Assembly: GCA_903870245.1 (NCBI GenBank) | Contig: CAIQCB010000024.1 | Coordinates: 1 to 40,504 of the forward strand | Reading direction: 5' to 3' | Length of the DNA stretch: 40,504 bases | From: an uncultured Methylocystaceae bacterium | GTDB taxonomy: Bacteria; Pseudomonadota; Alphaproteobacteria; Rhizobiales; Beijerinckiaceae | Part shown: positions 16,277 through 26,183 of the stretch, in pieces | Numbering within the stretch: position 1 is the first letter of the stretch | How the letters are laid out: every line of letters starts with the position of its first letter | Translations under genes and position numbers: made by a program | The notes under the pieces: generated by a model | What the model saw: the letters and a program-made list of their open reading frames with translations, nothing else | Databases searched by the model: none | What the model was told of the DNA's origin: nothing

Positions 16277-17079
16277 CTTATGAAGTCACCATTCTTGGCT
16301 GCGGCTCCTCCGGCGGCGTGCCCCGGGTCGGGCAGGGTTGGGGCAGATGTAATCCCGACAATCCGAAAAATCGTCGCCGTCGCTGCTCGATCCTTTTGCG
16401 TAGCAGCCAGCCAGGCGCACCGGAAACTGATGCAACCCAGATACTTGTTGACACCGGACCTGACCTTCGCGAGCAATTGATAGACGCGCAGGTGACGCGC
16501 ATCGACGCTGTTCTCTACACCCATCCGCACGCCGACCACACTCATGGGATCGACGATCTGAGAGGTCTGGTGATCCAGCACGGAAGGCGCATCCCCGCCT
16601 ACATGGACGAGCCGACCTCCAGGCGCCTCGCGCATAAGTTTGATTATATTTTCGAAACGCCGCCGGGGAGTTTTTATCCCCCTTTGATGGTAGAGCATCG
16701 GCTGCGCCCGGGTCGGCCTGTAACGATCGAGGGGCCAGGGGGCGCTGTCGAGGCGATTCCATTCCGTCTCGATCATGGCGACATGGACGCGCTCGGCTTC
16801 CGTTTCGGCAACATCGCTTATACGCCCGATCTGAACGCCATCCCGCCAGAAAGCTCGCAGTTTCTTGAAAATCTCGATCTCTGGATAATCGACGCTTTGC
16901 GGTATCAGAAGCATGGCACGCATCTGAATGTCGAACAGGCTCTGGAGTTTGTTGCGGCCTTTGGGGCGAAACGCGCGATCCTGACGGATCTGCATGTCGA
17001 TCTCGATTATGATGCGCTTTCCTCAAGATTGCCGGATAATGTGGTTCCGGCCCATGACGGTCTCAGGATTGTGATTTAG
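16273..17079 (+). CDS. MBL-fold hydrolase, PhnP-like
   Basis: This 268-residue metallo-beta-lactamase-fold protein carries H84xH86xD88H89 (HPHADHTHGIDDL) and further metal ligands in RLDHGDMDALGF and LTDLHVDLDYD. The N terminus (VTILGCGSSGGVPRVG) is that of the PhnP-like phosphodiesterase group, which acts on cyclic phosphates or nucleotides. It overlaps tatD by 4 bp, an arrangement kept in many alphaproteobacteria downstream of metG. The exact substrate is unknown. Confidence 0.87.
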   Translation: MTYEVTILGCGSSGGVPRVGQGWGRCNPDNPKNRRRRCSILLRSSQPGAPETDATQILVDTGPDLREQLIDAQVTRIDAVLYTHPHADHTHGIDDLRGLVIQHGRRIPAYMDEPTSRRLAHKFDYIFETPPGSFYPPLMVEHRLRPGRPVTIEGPGGAVEAIPFRLDHGDMDALGFRFGNIAYTPDLNAIPPESSQFLENLDLWIIDALRYQKHGTHLNVEQALEFVAAFGAKRAILTDLHVDLDYDALSSRLPDNVVPAHDGLRIVI

Positions 17080-17165
17080 GTTCCATAATATCGATTATGC
17101 GAAATAGGTTTGAGGTTATGCACCCTCTCAAGCGCTTGAGGCGCGCCCTTCCGCTATGGGGCCCA

Positions 17166-17229
17166 GCAAGTAACCTGCCTGCAAGGACCTGGAAGTAACC
17201 TGCAAGTGACCTGCAAGTGATAAGTGATC
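17166..17229. repeat. Degenerate 11-bp tandem repeats (GCAAGTRACCT)
   Basis: Copies related to GCAAGTAACCT start at 17166, 17181, 17191, 17202 and 17213. The last full copies are exactly 11 bp apart, about one turn of the helix. The run ends in AAGTGATAAGTGATC. It lies in the 357-bp gap between the MBL gene and the cold-shock gene, on the upstream side of the latter. It could be a repeated protein-binding site or simply a slipped repeat. The rest of the gap holds a TATATT box at 17283 and a leader hairpin. Confidence 0.6.
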
Positions 17230-17345
17230 AAAATTTTGGCGTCGCCAACGAAAATTTCCCGATACAAGGGTCGAAATTCTGCTATATTCCAGCCGTTCGC
17301 GCGGGACTGAATGGCATTCAAAAAGCAAATCTCATCCTATTAGAA

Positions 17346-17366
17346 CGGACGCGGTTGCGCAGTCCG
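17346..17366 (+). promoter_or_regulatory. Leader hairpin upstream of the cold-shock gene
   Basis: CGGAC (17346-17350) pairs with GTCCG (17362-17366), and an inner GCG/CGC continues the stem around a short loop with one bulged A; CTCTTTTGC follows. It ends 70 bp ahead of the cold-shock start. It may be an attenuator or a thermosensitive leader element; long structured leaders are usual for csp mRNAs. The pairing is seen, the role is inferred. Confidence 0.4.
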
Positions 17367-17436
17367 CTCTTTTGCATGAGCGTAAGCGATTGGGGCATGG
17401 AGGTCTTGCCGTTTTTGGCTGAGACGAGCAGGTAAA

Positions 17437-18129
17437 ATGAGCAAAGGTAAAGATTTCCGGGGTCCCCGCAAGCGCGGCTTTGACGACGACGCCCCGTTTG
17501 GATACGACGCCCCCCGGCAGGGTCGCGCCCCCAGATCGCCCTTCGGCGGCGGCGGTTTCGACTCCCCCCCGTCATTCCCCCAGGTGGAAGGTCCTTCCGT
17601 CGACGCTATCGTGAAATGGTTCAAGAACGATAAAGGCTTCGGCTTCGTCGAACTCAGCAACGGCACGGGGGACGCCTTCCTGCACATCGGCGCCGTTCAG
17701 GCTGCGGGCTATGATTCGCTTCCGCCGGGCGCCAAGCTTGAGGTGCAGGTTACAAATTCGGTCAAGGGTCAACAGGTCGCGCGCGTATTGAGCGTCGATC
17801 TGGAAGGCGCTGCTGATCGCGCCCCGCCCCCGCCTCCGCGCGGCGGCGGTTTTGGCGGCGGTGGCGGCGGCGGCTATGACAGCCCTCGTCCGCGTCGTCA
17901 GGCGCCAGATCCGTCGACCGCCGTGCCTGTTTCCGGCACTGTTAAATGGTTCGACGAAACAAAGGGCTTCGGATTCGTTCAGTCGAACGATGGCGGCAAG
18001 GATGTTTTCGTCCACATCTCCATCCTCGCGCCCTCGGGCGTCAGCCGGCTTGTTGAAGGCCAACCGGTGACCATGCAGGTCGTCGATACGCCAAAAGGCC
18101 GCGAAGCGCTGTCAATCGCCACAAACTAG
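17437..18129 (+). CDS. Cold-shock protein with two CSD domains
   Basis: This 230-residue protein holds two cold-shock domains (about 55-120 and 164-229), each with RNP1 (KGFGFV at 66-71 and 176-181) and RNP2 (AFLHIG near 80, VFVHIS at 190). A basic, Gly/Pro-rich N-terminal tail and a linker with PPPPPR and a run of glycines add flexible RNA-binding regions. CSDs bind single-stranded nucleic acid and act as RNA chaperones. Double-CSD proteins are typical of alphaproteobacteria. AGG lies five bases before the ATG. A strong terminator follows, so it is probably a single-gene transcript. Confidence 0.93.
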   Translation: MSKGKDFRGPRKRGFDDDAPFGYDAPRQGRAPRSPFGGGGFDSPPSFPQVEGPSVDAIVKWFKNDKGFGFVELSNGTGDAFLHIGAVQAAGYDSLPPGAKLEVQVTNSVKGQQVARVLSVDLEGAADRAPPPPPRGGGFGGGGGGGYDSPRPRRQAPDPSTAVPVSGTVKWFDETKGFGFVQSNDGGKDVFVHISILAPSGVSRLVEGQPVTMQVVDTPKGREALSIATN

Positions 18130-18145
18130 GCGAGCATGCTCAATT

Positions 18146-18181
18146 AAAACGCCGCGCTCCCTTGGGAACGCGGCGTTTTTT
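18146..18181 (+). terminator. Strong intrinsic terminator after the cold-shock gene
   Basis: An 11-bp perfect stem, AAAACGCCGCG (18146-18156) with CGCGGCGTTTT (18169-18179), is extended by TCCC/GGGA inside the loop and runs into six T. It should insulate mazG at 18203 from the cold-shock promoter. Confidence 0.93.
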
Positions 18182-18202
18182 ATTGCTTGGGAGGCGGCGT
18201 CA

Positions 18203-19015
18203 ATGTCCGGCGAAATCGATCAATTGATCGCCATTATGGCGGCGCTGAGAACGCCAAAAACCGGGTGCCCCTGGGATCTCGAGCAGGATTTTCGCTCGGT
18301 CGCGCCCTACACGATCGAAGAGGCCTACGAAGTCGTCGACGCCATCGAACGCGGCGATCTCGACGATTTACGCGATGAGCTTGGCGATTTGCTTTTGCAG
18401 GTGGTTTTTCATGCCCGTCTGGCGGAGGAATCTGGAGTTTTCTCCTTTACGGAAATCGTAAAATCAATCTGCGACAAGCTTGTGCGGCGACATCCTCATG
18501 TGTTTGGCGACGCTTCAGGCCTGACAAGCGGCGACGTCGCCCTGCAATGGGAGGCGATCAAGGATCAGGAAAAAAAGCAGCGAAAGGACGCCAGGGCGAA
18601 CGGTCTGCTCGATGGAGTACCCCTGCCCCTGCCCGCCCTGACGCGAGCAGTCAAACTTCAGAAAAAAGCGGCGACGGTTGGCTTCGACTGGAGCGATGCG
18701 CGGCAGGTTCTGGAAAAAATACGCGAGGAGACAGAGGAAGTCGCTGCGGAGCTTCAATCTCCCGGTGCAGAAGCGACCCCGGCGCTCGCCGAGGAAATCG
18801 GCGATCTGCTCTTCGTTATCGCCAATCTGGCGCGACATGCGCAGGTGGATCCGGAACAAGCGTTGCGCAGTGCGAACGCCAAATTCGAACGGCGCTTTCG
18901 ACATATCGAAAACGAACTTGCCGCACGCGGCGTCACCCTCGCCGCCTCCACACTGGACGAGATGGAGGCGCTATGGATTGACGCCAAGATCAAAGAAAAA
19001 AAATCACATGTTTGA
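18203..19015 (+). CDS. mazG: Nucleoside triphosphate pyrophosphohydrolase
   Basis: This 270-residue MazG hydrolyses (d)NTPs, including damaged ones, to monophosphate and pyrophosphate. It has the two tandem MazG domains of the enterobacterial type: CPWDLEQDF and EEAYEVVDAIERGDLDDL with DELGDLLLQVVFHA in the first, and EETEEVAAEL with EEIGDLLFVIANLARHA in the second, giving the EExxE/ExxD magnesium sites. GGGAGG precedes the ATG. It starts only 21 bp after the cold-shock terminator, so it needs its own promoter or read-through. Confidence 0.95.
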   Translation: MSGEIDQLIAIMAALRTPKTGCPWDLEQDFRSVAPYTIEEAYEVVDAIERGDLDDLRDELGDLLLQVVFHARLAEESGVFSFTEIVKSICDKLVRRHPHVFGDASGLTSGDVALQWEAIKDQEKKQRKDARANGLLDGVPLPLPALTRAVKLQKKAATVGFDWSDARQVLEKIREETEEVAAELQSPGAEATPALAEEIGDLLFVIANLARHAQVDPEQALRSANAKFERRFRHIENELAARGVTLAASTLDEMEALWIDAKIKEKKSHV

Positions 19016-19123
19016 ACCAGACTCAATATGTCTGACTTAAGAGCGCTTACTGCCGAAGTTGAAAACCGGTTCGACGAGAGAAAGCGCGACATGATTTAGG
19101 GAATAACCCTTTCTGACTCTATC

Positions 19124-19151
19124 AAACCGGGCAATGCTCCTGGCCCGGTTT
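19124..19151. terminator. Hairpin terminator between mazG and the RND operon
   Basis: AAACCGGGC (19124-19132) pairs perfectly with GCCCGGTTT (19143-19151) around a 10-nt loop. The A/T ends on both arms fit a two-way terminator between convergent genes, though the T-run is only three long. Nothing else is evident in 19016-19233. Confidence 0.65.
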
Positions 19152-19233
19152 CAGACCTCTCAGCGGGATCACACGGACAGAGCGTATATCAATCAATGCG
19201 CCGATCCCGCGTTTCTCGACAAATCCTGTGCCA

Positions 19234-22200
19234 TTATGAACCGTGATGCGCCGATCCTTGAGCAGGAGATGATCGTTTCTTACGTTTCTCGTCGAGGGTT
19301 TGAAGAATCACGAAAAACGCAGGGACAAGCGCCACGGCGAGACATGTTGATGAAATCATGCCGGTGAAAACGCTCATGCCGAGCGAACGCCGGGCGTTAG
19401 CCCCTGCTCCCGTAGCAATCACCAAAGGCACGACGCCGAGGATGAAGGCGATGGATGTCATGAGAATTGGTCGGAAACGGGCTCGGGCCGCCTCAATCGC
19501 CGCATCGACGATCGACTTGCCATGCAACAGGCGCAACTCACGCGCTACTTCGACAATCAAAATGCCATTTTTCGCCGAGAGCGCGATCAACAGCATCAAA
19601 CCGATTTGAACGTAAAGATTATTATCGACGCCGATTGAGGTCAGCGTGAGCGCAGGTCCGACGAGACCGAGCGGCACGGCAGAAATGACCGCCAACGGCA
19701 AAATCCAGCTTTCATATTGCCCGGCGAGAACGAGGTAGACCAGAAAAACCGAGAGCGCAAAGGCATAATATAGCGAATTACCGGTGATTTTTTCCTGATA
19801 GGCCATGGTCGTCCATTCATAGCCGACATCGCCAGGCAGAGCTTTTGTTGCAATTGTTTCCATTTCCTTTATGGCCTCGCCTGAACTGAAGCCTTTCGCC
19901 GGACCGCCAACTACAATCGCCGAAGGGTAGAGATTGTATAGAGTGATTAGCGCCGGCGCGCTTGACGGAGCAAGATGCGCCAAAGTCTCGATGGGAACCA
20001 TTTTACCGTCATGGCTTCGAACATACAGTTTCAGGAGATCCTCTGGTTGCAAACGGTGTTGCGAGTCCGCCTGCACATAGACTTGAAGGACCTGGCCGAA
20101 TTTGTTGAATTGATTCACATAGCTTGAGCCGACATAGGATGTCAGCGTCGATAGCACGTCGCCAACGGAAACCTTGAGAGACTCCGCCTGAACGCGATCA
20201 ATTGTCATTTCGACATGCGGGGCATAGGGTTTGTAAGTTGTGTTCACCCGCTGAAGTTTTGTATCGCCCCTGGCTTCAACCATAAGAGCGTCTGTCGCTC
20301 GCCCCAGTCTTGCGTAATCAAAACTCCCGCCAATCAAATTAACCTGCATCTGAAATCCGCCAGCATTGCCAATTCCTTGAATGGGCGGCGGCGCCATCAT
20401 GATCCCACGGCCATCGGGAAGCGCATCCATCTTTCTTTGCAGCGCTGTGATCAAGCCAAGCAGATCCTGATCCTTGTGTTTATGACGGCTTGAGAATTCG
20501 TCGAATATCACAAAATTGACGCCGACATTGGCGCGTATCGCGTTATTCTCGACAACCGAAATTCCGGCGATGGTAAGAACGTCTTTTACGCCAGGCGTAT
20601 GAAGAGAAAGGTCGGTGGCGCGACTCAGCGACTCGACAGTGCGACCGAGGGCGGCGCCTTCGGATAACTGAACGGCCGCGATGGCGTATCCCTGATCCTC
20701 TATCGGGATAAAGGCGGTAGGCAACCGAGCGATCCCGTAAACTCCGGCCAGCGAGATCGCCAGTCCTGTCAAAACCACCATTCCCGCATGGCGAACAGTC
20801 CATTGGACAAGACTGATGTAATATTTTTCACAAAAATCATAGGCTTTGTTGAAGCCTCTGTATAAAGCGTTTCGTTTTTCGAGTTCAACGGGCTTTTCAA
20901 GCCAAAGAGCGCATTGCGTAGGCTTAAGGGTTGCAGCGTTGAGCGCGCTGATCAGCGCGGTGGTGGCGATAACGATAGCGAATTGCGCCAGCATTTTACC
21001 GGTCAACCCCGGCAGGAACGCCGCCGGTAAAAAGACCGCCATCAACACCAGGGTGATGCCGATGATTGGACCAAAAAGTTCTCCCATGGCGCGCACCGAG
21101 GCGTCGTGGGGAGAAAGGCCTTCTTCAATATATTTGCTGACCGCTTCGACGATCACAATGGCGTCGTCGACAACAATTCCGATAGCGAGGACGATGCCGA
21201 ATAATGTCGAGAGGTTGACCGTATAACCCAGCGCATACATGCCAACGAAGGTTCCGATGATTGTTACCGGCACAGTTGTCGCGGGCACAAGGGTTGCCCG
21301 GAAATTTTGCAGAAAAAAGAGAATTACGATCAATACAAGAAAACCGGCTTCATAAAGCGTGTGATAGACCTCATTAATCGAGTCGTTGATGAATACGGTT
21401 GTGTCAAAAGGAATGCGATGTTGAATGTCGTCCGGAAATCGGGCGGCTAATTCCGTCATTTTCTTTTCGACGGATTTGGCGACCTGAAGTGAGTTCGCCT
21501 CAGGCGTCTGGAAGATGGCGACGCAGCCAGCCGGCCGGTCATTGATCTTGCATTGCTGAGAGTAGTTCTGCGAGCCCAACTCGACGCGGGCGATGTCCTT
21601 TATCCTGACCAGTCGGCCTCCGTCGCTGTTTTGCGCCTTGACGATAATCTCGGAGAACTGCGCTGGATCGTCGAAACGCGACAGAATATCGACAGTGTAT
21701 TGAAAGTTTTGATCGGCCGGCGCCGGCGGCATGCCCGCCTGTCCGGCGGCCACGAGTTGGCTCTGCTGGCTGATCGCCTTGATCACATCCTGCGGTACCA
21801 ATCCAAAGGAATAAAGTTTTCTTGGATCCAGCCACACGCGCATGGCGTATTTGGCGGCGCCGAAAACCGTGACGTTGGCGACGCCGGGTAAACGCGCCAG
21901 CTCGTTGACGATGTTGATCGTGGCGTAATTGCTTAAAAAAGACGAATCATAGGTTCCGCCCTTCGACTCCAGCGTGATGACTTCGAGCATCGCTGTTGAG
22001 CGCTTCATAACCGTCACGCCCTGTGATTGAACGGGCATGGGCAACATGGCGAGAGCGTTGGAAATGCGATTTTGCACCCTGACCTGCGCCTGATCCGGAT
22101 CGACGCCGATCTTGAAGGTGACAATCAATTGATAGGAGCCATCAGCCGCCGCCGTCGATTGCATATATAACATGCCGTCGACGCCATTGACCTGTAACTC

Positions 22201-22398
22201 AATCGGTAGTGCGACGGTATCGACGATTGTTTGCGGGCTGGCGCCGGGATAACGCGCCGTCACCATGACCGTTGGAGGAACAATGTTGGGATATTGAGAT
22301 ATAGGAAGGCTGAAAACGGCGACGACGCCCAGAACCACAAGAACGATCGACAAAACGTTGGCCAGTACCGGACGCTCGATGAAGAATTTCGACAGCAT
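19234..22398 (-). CDS. RND efflux pump permease, HAE1 family
   Basis: This 1054-residue protein is an inner membrane proton-driven exporter of the AcrB/MexF type, with 12 membrane helices and two large periplasmic loops. The N terminus ([20 protein letters not shown]), the [12 protein letters not shown] start of the first porter domain, and the central helix 4 region with [14 protein letters not shown], which holds the proton-relay aspartates, are diagnostic. The C terminus ends in a basic cytoplasmic tail. It is the last gene of a three-gene operon, 12 bp after the adaptor gene. The substrates, probably amphiphilic drugs, solvents or plant compounds, cannot be deduced. Confidence 0.95.
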   Translation of the reverse strand: MLSKFFIERPVLANVLSIVLVVLGVVAVFSLPISQYPNIVPPTVMVTARYPGASPQTIVDTVALPIELQVNGVDGMLYMQSTAAADGSYQLIVTFKIGVDPDQAQVRVQNRISNALAMLPMPVQSQGVTVMKRSTAMLEVITLESKGGTYDSSFLSNYATINIVNELARLPGVANVTVFGAAKYAMRVWLDPRKLYSFGLVPQDVIKAISQQSQLVAAGQAGMPPAPADQNFQYTVDILSRFDDPAQFSEIIVKAQNSDGGRLVRIKDIARVELGSQNYSQQCKINDRPAGCVAIFQTPEANSLQVAKSVEKKMTELAARFPDDIQHRIPFDTTVFINDSINEVYHTLYEAGFLVLIVILFFLQNFRATLVPATTVPVTIIGTFVGMYALGYTVNLSTLFGIVLAIGIVVDDAIVIVEAVSKYIEEGLSPHDASVRAMGELFGPIIGITLVLMAVFLPAAFLPGLTGKMLAQFAIVIATTALISALNAATLKPTQCALWLEKPVELEKRNALYRGFNKAYDFCEKYYISLVQWTVRHAGMVVLTGLAISLAGVYGIARLPTAFIPIEDQGYAIAAVQLSEGAALGRTVESLSRATDLSLHTPGVKDVLTIAGISVVENNAIRANVGVNFVIFDEFSSRHKHKDQDLLGLITALQRKMDALPDGRGIMMAPPPIQGIGNAGGFQMQVNLIGGSFDYARLGRATDALMVEARGDTKLQRVNTTYKPYAPHVEMTIDRVQAESLKVSVGDVLSTLTSYVGSSYVNQFNKFGQVLQVYVQADSQHRLQPEDLLKLYVRSHDGKMVPIETLAHLAPSSAPALITLYNLYPSAIVVGGPAKGFSSGEAIKEMETIATKALPGDVGYEWTTMAYQEKITGNSLYYAFALSVFLVYLVLAGQYESWILPLAVISAVPLGLVGPALTLTSIGVDNNLYVQIGLMLLIALSAKNGILIVEVARELRLLHGKSIVDAAIEAARARFRPILMTSIAFILGVVPLVIATGAGANARRSLGMSVFTGMISSTCLAVALVPAFFVILQTLDEKRKKRSSPAQGSAHHGS

Positions 22399-22410
22399 CT
22401 GTCCGTTTCC

Positions 22411-23685
22411 TTACTCGCCAACACTAACGAGTTTGGGGTTAATCCTTGCCCCGGGCGCAGCCAGCCACAGATCGCCAACGACGATTCTGTCTTCTGGACC
22501 AAGTCCGGTCATGACGACTCTCAGATCGCCGACAAGGTCGCCCAGACGAATGGCGCGTTTCTCGACGACGTTATCTGCATTCAGCGCCAGCACATAACGA
22601 CCGGTCTGGTCCGAGAGGATAGCGCGGTCGGGCACAAGCAGGGCGCCAGGGTTCTCCTTACCCTTGGGGATACGGATGCGCAGAAAAAAACCCGGTAGAA
22701 TGGCGCGATCCGGATTATCCAGAACGCCCCTTAAAAACAGAGTGCCGGTTTTAGGGTCTATCGCCGGGGCTACATATTGCAGATGGCCGCGATAGGGGAA
22801 CGAGGTGTTGTCTGCGACTCCGACTTCAATCGGGGTGCTCATAAGCGTGGCGTAATTTATCGGACCGATATTTTTCCTGATCGACAACACTTCCTGCTCG
22901 CTCAGATTGGCGACGGCGTAGATCGGGTTGATTTGCTGTATTTCGGCCAGGACCGCCCGTTGTCCGGCGGAGCCAACTGTTGCGCCGGGATAAAGATAGG
23001 TGTTGCTCATCATGCCGTCGAAAGGCGCTCTCACCTCGGTATAACTTAAATTAAGTTTGGCGATCTCTTCCTGAGCGCGTAAACCTGCGATATTCGCCTC
23101 TGATTTTTTCGTTTCGAATTTCCATCTGTCGACGATGACCTGCGAGGAGGCTCCTTTCTTGCGCAGATTCCCGTAACGCGCCGCCTCCAGCCTCGCCAGT
23201 TCGAGCGCCGCTTGTTCGGCCTGAATTTGCGCCTGTGTCTGGGCCAACTGCGCTTTGTATTGCTCTTGCTGGATAGTGAAAAGAAGATCGCCTTTTTTGA
23301 CGATCTGACCATCCTTGAAATGAACTTTCTCTAGAAAACCCTCGACGCGCGCAACAAGATCGACATGATTGGGCGATTGCGCATTACCTGTCAGCTCGAC
23401 AAATTCTCCAACCTTTTGCTTTCTTGGAAAGGCGACCTGAACGGTTGGCGCGTCATTTTTGACGGGCGTTACAGGCGCGTCTTTGGCGACGGTCGCCGCC
23501 TCGGCGAACTGCCGCATTCGACCCGTTTGGATCATATCCTTACGGTTGTCATCGGCAGTTGTCGTCGGAGAAGCGCTCCCCACCGAACTGGCGAAGAAAA
23601 GCGCAAGGCCCAGACATAACTCAATGACTAACCGTAGCGTTGCCGCCGAACTTTCGGCTCTCTTGAAAACGGTTAAGGGTTTCAT
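22411..23685 (-). CDS. RND efflux periplasmic adaptor (membrane fusion protein)
   Basis: This 424-residue adaptor links the pump to the outer membrane duct. It has an N-terminal signal or anchor (LVIELCLGLALFFASSVG), a long charged spacer, then the lipoyl/barrel-sandwich halves (VDLVARVEGFLEKVHFKDGQIVKKGDLL and its counterpart near VRAPFDGMMSNTYLYPGATVG), split here by a coiled-coil hairpin rich in Gln and Ala. The beta-barrel domain and a membrane-proximal domain follow. No lipobox cysteine is evident. It lies between the outer membrane gene (22 bp) and the pump gene (12 bp). Confidence 0.92.
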   Translation of the reverse strand: MKPLTVFKRAESSAATLRLVIELCLGLALFFASSVGSASPTTTADDNRKDMIQTGRMRQFAEAATVAKDAPVTPVKNDAPTVQVAFPRKQKVGEFVELTGNAQSPNHVDLVARVEGFLEKVHFKDGQIVKKGDLLFTIQQEQYKAQLAQTQAQIQAEQAALELARLEAARYGNLRKKGASSQVIVDRWKFETKKSEANIAGLRAQEEIAKLNLSYTEVRAPFDGMMSNTYLYPGATVGSAGQRAVLAEIQQINPIYAVANLSEQEVLSIRKNIGPINYATLMSTPIEVGVADNTSFPYRGHLQYVAPAIDPKTGTLFLRGVLDNPDRAILPGFFLRIRIPKGKENPGALLVPDRAILSDQTGRYVLALNADNVVEKRAIRLGDLVGDLRVVMTGLGPEDRIVVGDLWLAAPGARINPKLVSVGE

Positions 23686-23707
23686 GCGCGAAAGTCCTGC
23701 TTCATTC

Positions 23708-25315
23708 TCACCAATCCGGCCAACGGATCAGAGGGCCGACATTTTCCGGAGCCGGCAATTCGCTCGTCGTTTGTTTCGGAGCCGCCCCGTCGGGCGCCAG
23801 AATAGCGCCCCAATCGGTTCGCGCGTTCATTTCCTGCGCGACTTTTTCGGGCACGAATGGCTTGCCTTCGCGAATTTGCCAACCGCCGCCGAGTGACCGG
23901 TAAATCATGATGAGCCCGTTGGCGACGTTCCCCGCCGCAATGGCGTAGCTATTCTCCGTATCATAGACATATTGTTGCGCGTTCAACATCGTGTTGAAAT
24001 CCCGCGTCCCTTGCTGATACTCCAGCAAGGCGATCTTCACTGCGCCCTCCGCCTCGCGAACGCCCTTTTGTAAAAAAGCGGCTTCAGTTTGAGACAATCG
24101 AAAGGTGTAGACGCCATTTTCGACTTCCTGCTGCGCCCTTAACACGGCGTTCTGATAATCGATTAGATATTGTTGAAGTTTAGCGTCCTGCAAACGAACG
24201 TTATTGGTGATTTGTCCATAATTCAGCACATTCCATTTGAATGACGGGCCGAGCATAAAGGCCTGCCCCACCGGCGAAACCACTTCGGCGAGATGGTGTC
24301 CGTAGGTGTCGCTGGCGACACCGCCAAAATTACCGGTAATGCTGATAGCGGGCAGCAATTCGGCTTTGGCGACGCCAATCTGGGCGCTTTGCGCCATGGC
24401 GCGCATTTCCGCCGCCCTGATGTCTGGACGCCGCCGCAGCAAATCCGCTGGCGGACCAAGCGACACTTTGCCGTGCGGCTGCGGGATTCGACCGTTCTCT
24501 CCGGAGAGTAAAAAGTCCAGCGACTGCGGCGGCATACCCAAGAGCACGCGTAGGGCGTTGAGGCCCTTGTTGAGCTGAATTTGTAATCTCGGAACAGATG
24601 CTTCCGTATTGGCCAAAATGTTCTCGGCCTGATGCACGTCGAGAAGAGACTCCGCGCCGCCCTCATATCGATCGCGCGCGACGCGTGCGGCCTCCCGCTG
24701 ACGCACAACATTGGCCCTGGCGATAGCGATCTGCTTTTCAAGAACCCGGATGCCCACATAGGTTGAGGCGACGTCGCCCAGAAGGGTTACAAGGACATCA
24801 TCATAGGAAGCGATCGACGAGAGATAGGCGGCGTCCGCCGACTCGACCCCACGCCTGAACTTGCCCCAAATATCGATTTCCCAGGCGGCCTGCATATTCA
24901 GCGCGTCGAGCCAGAAGTTTCGCAAGGCGTTTGAGGAGCCGCCGGCGCCGAGGGGCACAGCCTGGCTCATGCGCTGATATCTCAGGGCCCCCTGCCCTTG
25001 TTGCGCTTGCGGAAAAAGTTCGCCCACCGCGACGCCCAATTGCGCACGTGATTCGAGAACGCGCGCTCCGGCGCTCATCAGCGTTAAATTTTGTTCGCTG
25101 GCGATGTCGATCAGTTTGTTCAGGACCGGGTCGTGAAATATGCGCCACCAGGCGCGAAGGTCGGGCGAGTTCTTGCCTGGTCTTTCACTCCAGCCAAGCC
25201 ATTTCTCCGCAACGGGCGCCTCGGGAGCCTGATAGTCCGGTCCGACCATCATGCAGCCGCTCATAAACAATGACATAGAGAGGGCGAAGCATAACGTCTG
25301 CCTGGCGCTCCTCAT
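23708..25315 (-). CDS. NodT-family outer membrane efflux lipoprotein
   Basis: From the ATG at 25315 the protein has 535 residues and begins with a textbook lipoprotein signal: MRSARQ, a hydrophobic core, and the lipobox FMSGC at residue 21. The frame stays open for 73 codons upstream, where several ATGs exist, one at 25423, but none gives a better signal. The mature part follows the OprM/NodT pattern, starting VGPDYQAPEAP and showing two coiled-coil repeats (RYEGGAESLLDVHQAEN and YQQGTRDFNTMLNAQQYV). A Pro-rich extension of about 50 residues ends the protein. It is the first gene of the efflux operon; no regulator gene is adjacent. Confidence 0.88.
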   Translation of the reverse strand: MRSARQTLCFALSMSLFMSGCMMVGPDYQAPEAPVAEKWLGWSERPGKNSPDLRAWWRIFHDPVLNKLIDIASEQNLTLMSAGARVLESRAQLGVAVGELFPQAQQGQGALRYQRMSQAVPLGAGGSSNALRNFWLDALNMQAAWEIDIWGKFRRGVESADAAYLSSIASYDDVLVTLLGDVASTYVGIRVLEKQIAIARANVVRQREAARVARDRYEGGAESLLDVHQAENILANTEASVPRLQIQLNKGLNALRVLLGMPPQSLDFLLSGENGRIPQPHGKVSLGPPADLLRRRPDIRAAEMRAMAQSAQIGVAKAELLPAISITGNFGGVASDTYGHHLAEVVSPVGQAFMLGPSFKWNVLNYGQITNNVRLQDAKLQQYLIDYQNAVLRAQQEVENGVYTFRLSQTEAAFLQKGVREAEGAVKIALLEYQQGTRDFNTMLNAQQYVYDTENSYAIAAGNVANGLIMIYRSLGGGWQIREGKPFVPEKVAQEMNARTDWGAILAPDGAAPKQTTSELPAPENVGPLIRWPDW

Positions 25316-25747
25316 CGATAACGGCGTCCAGGCATAAGTTTGCCAGCATTCTCCCGCCTGCGCCATGGCGTCGCGACACGCTCGGCCAACACGCAAGACG
25401 AAAGGCTCGACATCAAATTGCATGTTTGATCCGATCGCCCTGAAAAGCGTGCTCATGCGTAAAAAGAAAATGCAGTAACCCAGACCTGAACCTGTCTTCC
25501 CTGCGCATTGGCGTAAAATTAGATAGAGGCCCATGCGCCCGGAGAGCCGATAGCACGAGCGGACTTCGCAATTTCCTCAAGGGCGAGGAGAAGAATCAGT
25601 TAACCCGACGCAAGGCCACTTTATCGAAGTTGGCGCAGGGGCGAACGCCAAATCAGCCTGGGGAGATTTTTTCAACAGAGAATTGACGCAGAAATTTTCA
25701 AACGGCGGCGAGTTAATCGTTGCAGGTCTGGGGCTAGGCCTTCGAGA
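25316..25747. other. 432-bp gap upstream of the RND operon, no gene seen
   Basis: This stretch must hold the efflux operon promoter. I see no coding frame with a start signal. A hairpin TTGGCG/CGCCAA (25630-25635 with 25646-25651) lies in it. There is no TetR, MarR or LysR gene on either side, which is unusual for RND operons. The first 219 bp are an open extension of the outer membrane protein frame and could be coding if a further upstream start is used. Confidence 0.5.
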
Positions 25748-26056
25748 CTATTCGAATTGGCGGATAATTCGATCGCCTTCCTGATCTCTTACAGGGTCCT
25801 GTTCACGGAAATTCTGTTGTTGCCTGAAGTAACGCGATCCACCATCCGTCGTTGACGACGCTCCGGCGTCAAAAGGATTGCTGTTGTCAATCAGATCTTT
25901 CGGAAGTGGGATCGCCATGTCGTCGTCAGCAGGTTTGCCGGGCTGGGCTGCGGGAGGAGAAGTGTTTCGGCTAACAGCGGACTTCGCCATCGCGCCGGTC
26001 GCGCCTGTGCAAAGAACCATTGCGCAAAGAAAAACAAACCATCGCGTCAACGCCAC
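25748..26056 (-). CDS. Small secreted protein, unknown function
   Basis: The GTG at 26056 is chosen because GGAGG lies six bases before it, giving 102 residues. A signal peptide (MALTRWFVFLCAMVLC, cleavage near AMAKS) leads to a short, polar, probably disordered mature chain rich in Ser, Pro, Asp and Gln, with SRYFRQQQNFREQDPVRDQE near the end. I do not recognise it. It is probably periplasmic. Confidence 0.6.
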   Translation of the reverse strand: MALTRWFVFLCAMVLCTGATGAMAKSAVSRNTSPPAAQPGKPADDDMAIPLPKDLIDNSNPFDAGASSTTDGGSRYFRQQQNFREQDPVRDQEGDRIIRQFE

Positions 26057-26183
26057 GAGAAACCTCCAATACACAGGACCAATTTTTATAGCCTATCTTA
26101 ATAGTCTTCGCCATGTCGCCGGTTTTGGTCCCGGATGATTGAAATGATATCAGGACCACCAGACCAGATTTATCAGGAAACCC

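Noticed and set aside
17217-17435. 72-codon frame ahead of the cold-shock gene
   Set aside because: It has no ribosome site, runs through the leader hairpin and stops against the next ATG; it is better read as leader sequence.
19028-19099. 23-codon frame after mazG (MSDLRALTAEVENRF)
   Set aside because: No ribosome binding site and too short to support; could be a gene remnant.
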